Assembly (NCBI GenBank): GCA_022457065.1
Contig: JAJGBQ010000001.1
Location: 6,572,001 to 6,636,000 of the forward strand
Length of the DNA: 64,000 nt
Direction of reading: 5' to 3'
Source of the DNA: Curvularia sp. ZM96
Taxonomy: Eukaryota; Ascomycota; Dothideomycetes; Pleosporales; Pleosporaceae
Below are positions 41,761 through 54,200 of this stretch, in pieces. The notes under the pieces were generated by a model. It had not been told where the DNA came from and did not search any database. It was given only the letters and a program-made list of their open reading frames with translations. Both the position numbers and the translations under genes were made by a program. How positions within the stretch are numbered: position 1 is the stretch's first letter; each line of letters starts with the position of its first letter.

Positions 41761-42876
41761 ATGCCACTTTCCACGGATACTCAGGTACTGGAGACGAGCA
41801 ATGGCCTTGTGAGCACGCTTCGCGGCATGACGGGTGGTGCTGCACAAAGCTTTAGACCAGGTATATTGAGTCTCCCTGCATAACCCTTTCCCATACTTGA
41901 TATCTATCAACAATTATACAAAGCTCAAGATGTTTCTTCTTGATGCCAATTGTTAACAACAACCCCGAACACAGCTCACGCAAAAGGTCACCTACTGACC
42001 GGGACCTTCACACCCACTTCATCTGCCTCCGAACTCACTTCGGCACCGCATTTCAATGCTCCATCTACACCAATTACCGTACGCTTCTCTTCCTCTACTG
42101 GCTTCCCCAACATCCCCGACACAGATCCCAATGCCAACCCACGCGGCATTGCAATTAGGTTTCACCTACCTGAGCGCGATGGTAAACGCCACCACACCGA
42201 CATCATCGCCCACTCAACCAAGTACTTTCCCACACGCACCGGAGCAGAATTTCTAGAATTCCTCAAAGCCGCAACCGGCGCCAACGCCGAAACAGCCGTC
42301 CCCGAATTCCTCGGTCGACACCCAGAGACAGCCAGGTTCCTTCAGGACCCCAAGCCCAGTCCAGAGAGCTTCGCAAACGAAAAGTTCTTCGGCGTGAATG
42401 CCTTCAAATTCACCAAGGAAGGCAAGTCCACGACGCTGCGATACCGCATCGTGCCTGTTGCAGGAGAAAAGCACCTCGACGCCGAAGCGCTGAAAAGCAA
42501 GTCTTCGACGTACCTCTTCGACGAGTTCCCCCAGCGCCTCGCGCAAGCCCCGATCGAGTTCAAGCTCGTGGCGCAAATAGCAGAGGAAGGTGATGTCACT
42601 GACAACGCGACTGTGATCTGGCCTGAAGAGCGGAAACTGGTGGAGCTGGGTACCATCACGATCGAGAAGACGATCGGCGACGAGGAGAGTTTGGAAAAGC
42701 AACGGACTGTCATTTTTGATCCTATACCTAGAGTGGAAGGAGTGGAGCCGAGCGATGATCCGCTGCTGGATGTCCGTGCTACTGTGTATTTGATTTCTGG
42801 GAAGCAGCGACGGGCGGCTGAGCCGGTGAAGGGTGGGGTGGAGGCTACGACGGGCGCTGCGGTGGCTGCTACTTAG
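41761..42876 (+). CDS. Catalase-related peroxidase (small, heme, SrpA-like)
   Basis: Two predicted exons, 41761-41860 and 41975-42876, give about 333 residues. The first exon is only 100 bp (MPLSTDTQVLETSNGLVSTL and on) and joins as SFRPAHAKGHLLTGTFTPT. That junction restores the conserved distal His (HAKG) and its lead-in, and so proves the exon. The body has the short catalase fold: TVRFSSSTGFPNIPDTDP, NPRGIAIRF and FFGVNAFKFT. The normal C-terminal catalase domains are absent. Such proteins reduce peroxides with a reducing substrate rather than dismutating them. The heme-ligand region (RYRIVPVAG) resembles family members weakly. No signal peptide or peroxisome tag is seen. Confidence 0.85.
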
Positions 42877-44985
42877 GTTGGTAAAAGGTTAGATTGAATG
42901 GTTAACACATTGAGACTTGTAGTGGAATCCAAGACCCTTCTACCACGTGTGGATGTCTCGGGCTATTACATCTTTTGCCTGTCTTGGTTGATACTAGGTC
43001 AGGTCACACATAAGAGCTGTCAGTGCTCCAACAAGCTAAGTATCGCGCATCTTTTCTCGGCCAAAGTAGTTCCACAATCCCAATGTGCACCTCTAAGACC
43101 TCCACCTATTCCGTAGGCGCAAGCCCCGTATAACATGGCGGCTATTTGGGGAGTACAAGACCTACACATGTAAATGTCCGATCGCGCCAAAACCCCGGAT
43201 TCGTTCTCTTGCATCCTGGGCGGCCTCTCGCAATCGGCCAACCCATTGCCATCGTCAATTCAAATCACGATGTAGAAAGACCTTCTGTCGCACCAAAGTC
43301 CAAAAAAAGAATTAGAATAACACTAGGCCAGTGCTTCCTACTGAGGATGCTGAATTCCTCGAACTGTAACGCAACAACATATGGCTCTTTTGCCCTAATC
43401 AGCCCAAGTAAGTAATGGCAGCCCAAAGATAGTTACTTTTTCTCTTCGGCGAAGAACTGGGGCCAAGGAAACGGGTTTCTTTTTCATGAGCTCCACATTT
43501 CCCCTCTTATCATAATTTGGGAAATACGAGGTTGCTATTCGTCAAGATAGACTAAATAGGGTGTGGGAAGGTGTTACATGATAGGGTCTATGCCACGCGA
43601 GTACAGTATACTGGTACCGATGGGTTGCAAACATCGGCGTCTATGGGACTGCATGACCAGATAACCGGAAGTCGCCTGCAACCATACTGGTTGATGGTGG
43701 GTTCACTCAAGGGATAGGGTTTGGGTATCTTGGCGCTATTTCCACGGGGACGACTTAGAGATGAAGATAGTGCTGATTGTATGAATACATACTAGTGTAA
43801 TTCAGCGCTCGAGTGGAAGTTGGCTTGAATCGCACATCTAGCGCAGCCTCTACATGCACCGACTTCCTTTCCAAAACGAACGTCTTCTGACCCAGCCAGC
43901 TAAGCAATCGCAAGGGATTTCCGTTTTCCTCCCTTAGCGCCAGCGGCATCAAGACCGCGTCCCGAAAGCACCGGTGCATGCAGCCACCTGCGGGGAAAGG
44001 CATGACAGATCTAGCTTGGCAATCGCCCTTTGTTCGACGCTCAAATCATCGACTGCACTGCCCTCGGCGAATACTCACGCCTATTGGTGTGGTGTTTCAG
44101 CCATGAAAGAGAATGCGTGTCCATGTTCCCAAGAGAGTAACGCGGGCTTTCTGGGCTGTGACGAGGGCTGGACGGTTGCGGATGCCCTCGTATCGTTGTT
44201 AGCATTCATAGATGTTGCGCGCGTTCTAAACAAGTAGATGGAATTTTACAAGATAGTATACAAGATCGTGGCAGTGTAATCGCCCTTTGTATGTTCAGGT
44301 TCAACGCCGCTCAAATTGGTTCAAAACGGTTCTTTCGTGGTACGCGCACAGTCAAAGTGCACATCCTCAAGCCCAACATGCGCCATCGCATATTTTTCAT
44401 TCGTTCAGCACGCCCGTGACACAAAGCCGGGCTGACGGTGTCATCTTGCGTTCCCTGCTTTCCTCGAGGGTTTCTTTTCCACGCTTGTGTGCCACGTCGT
44501 GCGCATGGATGGGGTATGGCTTTCTGTATCGCCTCGCTAAGCCGCCTTTGTACATGTGATGGCTACTGTATAAGCCATCGTGGGCTTCTGGTACGGGTCG
44601 AGTGCAAACACACACAACACACCACTGTCTCAAGCCGTTTTTCTTTTGAGAGGGTGTAAGCGGACGCATCTAGGACCCCGCTTTGTCTAAAAGAACTTGA
44701 GCCCCAGGCGCAGTTTGACTCGTTTCCCATATTCGTGGTCATCCCTTCGGTGAAGCTAAACCCAAACCCTTGCGCAACTGCTATACCTCAGTCTATACCT
44801 CTACCTCGGAGACAGTTCTAACGCCTTTCGCCAATGAATTGTCGGTGAAGGATATCTTACCATGCCACATGCGAGTCCACTACCTCATCCGCTTGACTAG
44901 ATGGCACAGCCGCTACGATCCTTAAACACCAACACGTTCCTAACACCGGACTGCCTCTCGCCGCATTGCCTTTCTGCTCGTAAAT
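42877..44985. other. Long intergenic interval, no gene seen
   Basis: About 2.1 kb, inspected on both strands; only short frames of random composition. It is likely the extended promoter of the GPCR gene. No tRNA or repeat recognised. Confidence 0.45.
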
Positions 44986-46705
44986 ATGGCTATCCCATTA
45001 ACCGAGAGCCAAGTCGCAGCTCTCGAAATCGCAACACGCATATCATCGATCCTATCAGTTATCGGGTCCTTCATTATCATCGGCACCTTCATCGCTTTTC
45101 CCTTTTTCAGAAAACGTCAGTTATAGCAGAAAACACGTCCGTGTATCATCGATGACAGTTGACTGACTCTCAATCTAGCGATCAACCGACTCGTCTTCTT
45201 CGCCACCTTCGGAAATCTTCTCACAGATGTAGCAACGCTAATGTCCACCTCAGTGGTACCAGAGCCTGGACACCTGCCCTCGGGTGCATGCGAATTCCAG
45301 GGTCTACTCATCCAGTGGTTCATGGTTGCAGATGCTTTCTGGGTAAATACACAGTCTCCATTGTTGCTTCTCCTCGAAAATGGAAAAAGAGTCAAAGTGA
45401 CTGGAGCGACTGAAAGAGGGATAGTCAGCTGACTCGTGTGAAACAGATTCTTTGCATGGCCACGAATGTCTTCCTCGTTTTCTTCAATGGATACGATGCG
45501 CAGCAGCTGCGGCATCTGGAAAAATGGTACTTCGCGTTTAGCTACGGAATCCCTGGAATACCGGTTCTGGCGTACGTCATACTTGGTCGGACAGGACATA
45601 CGATAATAGGTCCTGCGACAATGTGGTGCTGGGTCGCTGTGGACGTCGAATGGATGCGGATTGCATTCTTCTATGTTCCCGCGTGGTGAGTTTGAACTTC
45701 CCTTTCCAGATCGAGTTCTTCTGCTAATGTGAATCGGAAAGGATCATGATTTTTGCTGCCGTCACCATCTACAGCATTACAGGATATCGAATCTGGCAGA
45801 AGAGTGTCGAACTGGTATCCATTTCTCGGGACTCTAACGAAGCGACAGTTAGGCTTGCGAGCGGTCTTAACACTGTGGATACGTTCTCGGAACCGCATAA
45901 TATCATCGTGACGACGCAGATTGAATGCAATATCCGAGAGCAGAGCGCGGCATCTCGAAGTGACTCGCCAGATCCAAGACGCGTTTCGATCGACTCCACG
46001 TCTAGCACTCCAATGCTATCGAAATCGACCAATACACAAGACCAGGTTCCAGGGCCGCCTTTTCGTCCTTCTTCAGGGATAGCTAGGGTGCGAATCGACG
46101 ACCTCGAAGCCCAGCTCGACCCACACCAGGGCCCAAAAGGACGAAACGGATACAGAGCAAAAATCATCTCGACCAGCCGACCCGGAACAGCCACACACGA
46201 ACCAATAGTCTTATCAGTCCCCCGTCCTCCAGGCAGAGGAACCGCCGAGCGCCATGCGGCAGCGATGGCGTACTTCCAGGTTGCCTTCCTCATGTTTCTA
46301 GCTCTAGTCGTAGTATGGCTACCCAGCAGCATCAACCGGTTGCACCAATTTGTACACAAAGACCATGATGAGCCCCACTTTACCCTGAACCTCATATCGG
46401 CAATCGTCTTACCACTCCAGGGCACCTGGAACGCCGTCATCTACATCTTCACTACTCGAGCCGAGTGTAGACGGGCGTGGAGCATGATGGTTGAAAAACT
46501 CTCGGGCAGGCCTTTGTCGTGTCATACAAGACAGGAGCGGTATCAAAAAGGGATGACAACGAGTTCCCAGCGGATGCAAGAATCGGCTGGGAACGTTGAC
46601 ATGGCTGCCGTCTTCAAGCAAAGCGCTCAAGTACACCGTATTGAGGCGTCAAAGACTCACAAAACGGAAGGTGGTGACTGGCGGGGCGAGCCGATCTCAC
46701 CGTGA
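44986..46705 (+). CDS. cAMP-receptor-like seven-helix GPCR
   Basis: Four predicted exons, 44986-45115, 45179-45342, 45447-45685 and 45742-46705, give about 498 residues. Junction sequences read RK-PINRLVFFATFGN, DAFW-ILCMATNVF and PAW-IMIFAA, each inside the family pattern. Seven hydrophobic helices are visible, the first at ISSILSVIGSFIIIGTFIAF and the last near LISAIVLPLQGTWNAVIYIF. The CEF/WCW cysteines fit the extracellular disulphide. A third cytosolic loop of about 130 residues is rich in Ser, Thr and Pro (SIDSTSSTPMLSK), suited to phosphorylation. The family is that of Dictyostelium cAMP receptors and Aspergillus GprH, which sense nutrients. The ligand is unknown. Confidence 0.88.
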
Positions 46706-47280
46706 TGCGGTAGCATTTCAACAGTGAACCGTGCCGCTCTGTAGTAGATATGCTTGCTTTGTCGATATTTTTTCCAGGCCTTGGGGGGTTTTTTTTTCTC
46801 TTGATGATACGGTCGTTTCAAAGCATCTCTAGACACCCTCTGGTACTGTCATTTTTTCTTCTTCAGATCGCTTCAGATCACCAGGTTTGGACCTTGGATT
46901 GACGGCAGATACCCGGTTATCCGGCGCACGGCGTTCTGAATCTGCACTATCAAGCATTGCATGCGTAATCAGGGGCCCGTATTTTTGCACTAAGGGGATG
47001 TAATCTTAGTCTTTTGGTCGTAATCACTAAGAGTTCGAAATTCATCTCAGTCTGCTGAACTAGCATCCTATGCTCAGAGAGATGGTATGTACAATCGTCC
47101 AATCTTTTGTGGTGCACTTGGTTCGGTTGTCGTGAACACATCCTTGCCTACAACCTGGCACCGCTGAGCGGCCCCACTTGCGCTATCCTGACATGGCCTT
47201 GCACCATCCCCTAACTCTTCTTCATAGCGTACACAAGCGTACTCTTCGTCACGTGTTCGTAGTTTTCACCGTGCATCTCA
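46706..47280. other. Convergent intergenic region
   Basis: 3' UTRs of the GPCR and NudC genes; a run of T/G (about 46780-46800) is the only notable composition. Confidence 0.45.
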
Positions 47281-47907
47281 TCACCCGATCTTGGCATTGG
47301 AAAAATCCATCTCGGGATGCTGCTCCTGGAACTTCTTCAAGATGTCGGCCTTCTTCTGCTCGTCGCTGGTAGGCTTGCCCTGCTCCTTTTGTCTCTGGTC
47401 GTACATCATCTTCTCGACCATTCCTCGCGTCTCTCCGTCGAGGTCGCCCAGCTTGCTGTTCTCGGGCTGGATCTTGGACGTGTCGATCTTGGGCGCAGTG
47501 GTCACGACGTGGGGCCACCACTCGAGCTGGTTGACCTTGTCAAGGTGAATAGAGATCTCCTTGCCGGAATTGGTCGAGGCCAGTGTCCATGTAGAGTCGT
47601 CGACGCGGATGGGGTGGGGTAGCTCGCCCTGGAGAATGTGTTAGCCCAGGCTGTCGCTGGATTTGGATTCGCTGTGACGGACCTGGAGTATGGGCTCTTG
47701 GCCTTTGATGCCGGCCTTGATGGAATTGCGGCCAATGTTGATATCGAGGTCCTTGCCCTTGGACTTGGCGTCGATGGTGATGGTGATGTCAAGGTCCTTG
47801 ATGGTCTGTTCCCACTTGTAGGGCAGCGCGGCCTGCTCTGCCTGCTCTTTTGCGCGGGCCTCGGCGTCGGCCTTTTCGCGCTCCTCAGGGGGCGGTGAGC
47901 CGGACAT
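47281..47907 (-). CDS. nudC: NudC nuclear movement protein (CS domain)
   Basis: Two predicted exons, 47907-47683 and 47628-47281, give about 190 residues. The CS/p23-like domain runs from PYKWEQTIKDLDITITID through KGQEPILQ-GELPHPIRVDDSTWTL to DKVNQLEWWPHVV, joined cleanly across the 54-bp intron. The C-terminus (DEQKKADILKKF, PEMDFSNAKIG) is the conserved NudC tail. The N-terminus is a short acidic coiled coil. NudC acts with dynein and LIS1 in nuclear migration in hyphae, as an Hsp90 co-chaperone. Length is typical of fungal NudC. The start is divergent from the AP180 gene. Confidence 0.93.
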
Positions 47908-48356
47908 GATGCGGGCGTGTTTGGTGGTGGTGGTGGTGAGCAAAAAGTTTGGTTTCGTCTGGCGTTTGGAGGGGAAGGACGAGCGGGACCCTGAGTGTGC
48001 CCAAGGCCGGTGGAACAGTGGACCCAAAGGAGCGTCATCGCCCATCGGACGTGAGCAAGCTCCACCATGCGCCCTGCCTCGTTCCTCCACCCCGGTCGAC
48101 TCTAATAACGGACAACTACCGCGGTGTTGTGGTCCACAGGCCTATCCTCACCCTCTCCTCTATTGATAGCACCCGCCTCGCCCGCCCGCCCGCCGTGTCG
48201 TGATGCTGCTCTAGGAACAGCAGAGCCATTGCGACAGATAGTGCGACTCCACCACCCACCGACCAAGCACCACGACCGCCGTACCAACGTTCACACGCCC
48301 TGTCAGCGGCCCAGTCGGGCATCCATCTGTCGGCGCGGCAGTACTCCTCGCACCCA
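47908..48356. promoter_or_regulatory. Divergent promoter, NudC / AP180
   Basis: About 450 bp between head-to-head starts. No specific factor site identified. Confidence 0.45.
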
Positions 48357-50513
48357 ATGGCCAGCTCCTTCGAGAAGAGTGTGAAGGGCGGCACCAAGAT
48401 CAAGGCAAGCGGACACCTATCTCAGCATGCCATATGCTAACACAAGACCCCTGTGCAGCTCGCAGCACCCAAGTCCAAGTATGTCGAGCATATTCTCGTT
48501 GCGACACATGCTGGCGAAGCAGGTGTCGCTGAAATCTTCCGCGCTCTCACCAACCGCCTGCGCGACTCGACATGGACCATCGTCTTCAAGAGCCTTATCA
48601 TTGTCCATCTTATGATCCGAGAAGGCGAACCTGAGGTCACGCTTAAGTATCTTGCTCAGAATCCGCACCGCAAGCTGGCAATCAATCACTTTACAGAGGG
48701 TACGTGTCGACGTGGCCGCATATGCTGTGAACCATACAACGGCCCCTTTCCCTATAAAGTTCGACGATGGTCGGATAGCGAATCGAGTGGCCGGGTTTCT
48801 ACGGGTGGATAGCGGATGAACTTTGGCATAAGCCCGTACACGAGAATCGACTGCTGACATTGCGCCCAACAGTGCAGACTCAAGGACACAACATCCGGAC
48901 CTACTCTGAATACCTACTCCGACGCGCCATCGAATACGGCTCGACAAAAGTGGACTATGTGCGTGGTGGCGAGGGTCGTCTCAAGCGCTTGACCATAGAG
49001 AAAGGTCTTCTTCGCGAAGCAGAGAGTGTACAAGATCAGATCAGAGCACTGCTCAAATGCCAGGTACGATCATGCCCCCCAACCAGTGACATTTGCAGTT
49101 GCGCTAATTTCAACTGCAACAGCCATTCGATGACGAGCCCGAGAACGAAATAACATTGACTGCTTTCCGGCTGCTCACAATGGACCTGTTGGTGCTCTTT
49201 CACGTCATGAATGAGGGCACTATCAACATTCTTGGTGGGTTGAGCACATGCACTTCAAATTTCCCTGTACTAATGGACCAGAACACTACTTTGAACTATC
49301 AAAACCCGACGCAACGCGCGCATTGGCAGTCTACCGCACTTTCGTCAAGCAAACTGAGGCTGTTGTCCAGTATCTTAGTCTTGCGCGATCACACGAGCAC
49401 TCAACAAGATTGGAAATCCCAAGGATCAAGCATGCCCCGACTAGTCTGGCCGCGTCGTTGGAAGAGTACCTGGCTGACAAGGATTTTGAAATCAACCGAC
49501 GGCAATACATCGCCGAGAAAGAGGCGAAGAAGAATGGGGGCAAGTCTACTAATGGGGCCAGCAAAGCCCAAGATTCAAAGTCTGCGGCCTCTAGCAATAC
49601 TACTAGCCAACAGCCAGCAGCAGCTCCAGCCAAGCCTTCTGCAAATGCGCCTTTGATCGATTTGTTTGAATCACTTGAGGACAACCAACAGACCATGGCT
49701 ACACAGCCAATGATGCAGCAGTACCCGCAACAAACAGGCTTCCAGGTTCCACAACAGACGGCGAACATGGGCTTCCCTCAACAACAGCCTTTCCCAATGC
49801 AAAATGGACAGGGTACAAATCCCTTCCAAATGGGACAACAGCCACAAGCACCCCAGCTTCAGTCCCAGTTTACCGGTGTAGGCTTTGGCGGTTACTCACC
49901 ACAACCCTTCAGTCCACAGGGCGCTATGCCATCAATACCACAGAATGGCATGCCCGATTTCTCACAACAGCAACAGCAATCACAGCAGATGCAGCTTCCT
50001 ACGATTGCTGAGCCCTTGCAACCCCAGCAAACCTCAACAAACCCATTCCGACAATCGATGCTCCCCAGCAGCCCGACTGCTACAAGCTCGCTCAATCGCG
50101 CATCGACGAATCCATTTGCAAAGCACAACACCGGACTTTCACAGCAGTCGCAATCGCCTGTCAATTCTTCGCCCTACGCCATGCCATCCGTTCAAGAACC
50201 ATCGTTTGCGCCCATGCAGCAACAGCAGCCGCAGTCAATGCAACCTCTACAGCCTACACCTACTGGCACCAACCCATTTGCACGGCAACCATCACCACAG
50301 AGCACACTATCCCCACAGGGCGGACTCACTGTCCATGCAACGGGTAGCACTAATCCTTTCCGGCAAAGTGCCTTTGTCAACCAGCAAACAGGCCAAGGCT
50401 GGCAGAATGCTGGCAACCAAGGGACTATTGGTGGAATGAGCCTGGACCAAGTGCCCACAACAAGTGTCTTTCCACGGCCCGGACAGCAACAACAGCAGAA
50501 CTTCCTTGGCTAG
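48357..50513 (+). CDS. AP180/CALM-type clathrin assembly protein (ANTH domain)
   Basis: Five predicted exons, 48357-48404, 48459-48699, 48873-49063, 49123-49234 and 49282-50513, give about 607 residues. The first intron starts GCAAGC rather than GT, the only option that keeps frame and the ANTH start. The ANTH domain (about 1-280) begins MASSFEKSVKGGTKIK-LAAPK, whose lysines form the PIP2-binding patch. It continues with FKSLIIVHLMIREG and YSEYLLRRAIEYG. The C-terminal half is Gln/Pro-rich with at least five NPF motifs (TNPFQ, TNPFRQ, TNPFAK, TNPFARQ, TNPFRQ), which bind EH-domain proteins. It is the yeast Yap1801/1802 counterpart, acting in endocytic pit formation. Confidence 0.92.
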
Positions 50514-51205
50514 ATTTCTGGGGCGATGAAGGAGTAATGAAACTATTGTGTGACCACAATAGACCATTCGTGGATGATTTGTCGAAGTTTGTGATTCCTT
50601 TTGCGCGGAGTTTTCTCAATGCTGCTTAATATAACTCGCGAGTGATTGCTCTGGGGTATGGTTCTACTAGACTGCATTCAACTGGAAGCGGGAATGAGTC
50701 TATATTTCTATGGTTGGTACAAGACGCCCGATGCCGGAAGGCCTGGAGGCAGAATGAGCTAGTTTGTAACTTCTAGATGATCCAATCATCTTTTTCTAGT
50801 CCCTATCCGAGCTGGGCACCTGCGAAGCGCCCCTTGCTAATGAAATATTCATAATTCATTTTATTATATTATTATTCTTGTGCTACCTTCACCTCGACTA
50901 CTTGCTTTATTGGATTACGCCATCGGGCCCTTATTCGAAGGGCCCCACATTGTGCTTTAAGGTTCAGAGAAGTGCAGGGATTGTGTCAGCCACGTGACGA
51001 CGCGACTTCCTTCCTAACGCGACAAGTGAGGCCATTATCAGACACACACCACAACTTCACTGCTACTTTACAGCACACCATTGAACCGGGAACATCGACG
51101 GCTCCTTTGGAGTAACCATGTCTTTTGCTACCCTTCCGTTTGACAGCTCGTGTCTTACTTTGACCTGAGCGAGGATTCGCCGTCTCCCAGTTCCACCACA
51201 CCGCA
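50514..51205. promoter_or_regulatory. AP180 3' end and KMT6 promoter/leader
   Basis: An AT-rich stretch lies at about 50840-50880. A short upstream reading frame (51118-51168) falls in the leader. No other gene recognised. Confidence 0.5.
51118..51168 (+). other. Upstream ORF in KMT6 leader
   Basis: ATG at 51118 with A at -3 opens a 16-codon frame ending TGA at 51166-51168. It lies 37 bp before the KMT6 ATG at 51206. If the leader is transcribed it would reduce KMT6 translation, allowing reinitiation. Not shown to be transcribed. Confidence 0.4.
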
Positions 51206-54200
51206 ATGGCACGCGGCGACTCTCTCGACGCACCTATCACTTTTGAGGACAGTTTTAATGGCAATTTCAGATACCTGCCTGTGCCGCCGCCTATCTTGTC
51301 TGCAAGACGACGCAATACGCAGACCCTTGACCAGGATGACATTGAAGAAGTGGAGCATCAAACTGCTTGGGAACAGGCTGTCGCACAAAGAGGAAAAGCG
51401 AAAAAAAGACAAGAACAACTAAAGAATCTGACAAATCTGACAAAACCTTACCCACAAGAGGAGCACAGTGGGATTCCCGAGCCACCGTTTAGGCGGCCGT
51501 CATCAGTCAAACCCATCGCTATCATCGATCTGCTGACTGATGAAGAGGAACCACCACGTCCCAGAGTGACACAACAAGGCGCAGATGCGGGACCCAATCA
51601 GATTGTTTTCAATGCGCGGCAGTTCTCCCAGCATCCCGAGATCTCCAGCAGTACAGGCATTCTACAGGAGACTCAACGCATCAGAATCCCAACCACACAA
51701 CCTACTATTCTCAATGCTGTCACATCACCGCCTGCATACAAGTCACCCTATTCGATGCAGCCTCCCATCCTACGCCCTTCAGAGATAGCTCAAAAGGCTC
51801 ACGAAGCTGTACAACCCAGCGGCTTCCCGTTGCGTACGTCTCTGGTCAGGTCTTTGCCGTCTGCCCCGATTAATGCAATATTAAACCACGACACATTTCT
51901 ATCGAGACCTTTCCAAGATACAAACCTGGCGCCCTTATCGTCGCACAAACCCGATGAAGTCGCGGTAAATGACACAGTACCTTCATTCTTGCCACCAATC
52001 GGGTTTCTCGCCGACCAACAGCGCGAACGGACCACTTGCCGTCGCGTAAACATCAACTCGGAGCGCGCAAACGTGGCAGGGCATCCCGACATACTTGAAC
52101 CGCCGTCTCCGATGGCTGCAAAAGCCTATTCATCGAGTGGCTCAAGCGTAACTGTTTTTCCTCTCAAGCAGAAAGCAATCAAGTCCGTGAGACAAAGGAA
52201 CTATGTCCCATTCAGAACACCGCCTCGGCCTTCCACAAACAAAGACGACTCGCCACGCCCAACCCAAGATGAACCTCAAACAAACTCAAACAAAGCAGCA
52301 TCTCGGACACGGAGTCGTAGTCCATCTAGAGGAGCCGCACGCCAGGCTAGCACTGTTCTCAGTAATGAAGTTAGTCTGACAGAAAGGCCCAAGGACCGCA
52401 ATGCCACGCTAGACCGATTGCCCCTGGAGACTCATGAAGGAGCTGGCGACATCTCTCGCAAACCTTTAGAAAACCACGGATATCATGTGTACGAGCATGC
52501 AGTACCCAATTCCTCGGTTTCGCCATCACTAGAGTCCGACCAAAATCTGAAAGCGCTAGGTGTGAGAACAGACAGCGCAGCAAACATGACTCCGGTTGCA
52601 GAGCCTTCCAGGGAAGCCACGCCGCTATCAAATGATGTGTCGCCGAACTTCGATGAAATCAGAGCAGCGTTGGCAAATCATGTGCATGACCTTACTGCTA
52701 CGCAGTCAGCGATAGACGCATGTCTAAAACGGCATGTTGCGGAGCGGCATGAAATGCATGCCCACTTAACACGGATCAAGATGCGAAATCACAGGACGTG
52801 TCAAGAACGAGATCTCCGTGCCCGGCACCGTAAGGAGAAGCGGGCCGCCCTGTCGACTTTACCAGAGGAGTTCATACAACACACTTCTCCCTTTGCACGT
52901 ATGCCTGCCATACAAATGCCATTTGATCGCAATTGCGCTTCCAAAGGTTTGCCTGATATGGGCCAGGAAATCTTTACCAAGGCTAAACCAAAGGACCCGA
53001 CCATTCGATCTGTGTTGTCTGCACCCACAACAAAATATCGTTCAGAAGCTGTCACCGTGCCTCCATTCAAGGAATACGTTAGCTTGAGAAACAACATCCT
53101 GGCTGACAATGAGTCCAAGCTGCTTGCGACGCCATACTTTGAGGACGAGGATTACGAGAGTCGCCAGGCTCTTCTGGATGCTCTCCCATATATATACGAA
53201 TTGACGCATGACGAAATGGGGCCACTGGACCTCCGCAAGGAGCAGTGTCGGTTCTACAAAACTTCAATAGAAGCTTTCTTGAAAGAGATTGGTGTAACTT
53301 GGGACAATGTCCTGTATTGGCTACTAGCACCTGATCGTAGTCTCAAGCAAATCAATGCTTCCATATCTGGAAGCGAAAGTTTCTCGACAATGATGCTGGA
53401 GAGATCACGGTACAACATCGAGGAGTTTGAGCGGGACGGTGAGCTCAAGAAGACTACTCTGTTTGATCGTGACGATGAAAAATGGCGCAACTTTCTCCTG
53501 CAGCTCAAAGCGCCCTCGGCAGCGACTCTAAGGCTTGCGGCCACAGCATGCGCTGCTGTATTCCAGGAATGTGAATTTAGCATCTGGTACTTGGCGGAGC
53601 AATCTAGTGTAGTACAGGAAAATATCTGGAGGAAGACTTCGAGCGGCACAAACGCTGCCCAGTCTACATACAGGCAGATTGTGTGCAGAGTGTGTCATCA
53701 GTAAGTATAGACAACTGATACTACGTTTTATAACACTGACAATGTGTACAGACACAACTGCCTCCTTCACGGCGAGTTGAGGCAAGCCCCTGAAGACTCG
53801 TGGAAGTCTGAATCAGAGGAGGAAGACGAGGAGTCCCAAACCAGTCGTCGTGACTCAAGAAGCACGCTTGACGAAGATACTGATCCTTTACCTGCTCACT
53901 TTGATGAGGACTCAGACATTGAGAAGGTGATCAACTACAAACTGCCAACAAATCCCGATGCCTTCACCGTCTGTCCTGAATCGGAGATGATTACATCTAA
54001 GGGTGCGAAGCCACCCCCAGGAAAGTTCAACGCGCACTGGTGGTTACAGCGAGACCTCACACAGCATTGGGAGAAGAGAAAACCTTTTTTCCCTTGTAAC
54101 CACGAGGGTAGCTGTGAGGACGCTAAATGCCGTTGCTTTAGGGAGGGTATCACGTGCGAGAAGACCTGCAAGTGTTCCCAGTCTTGCAATCGACGGTTCC

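Noticed and set aside
41464..41913. 149-codon minus-strand frame
   Set aside because: It is antisense to the real first exon of the catalase-related gene and lacks any recognised feature.
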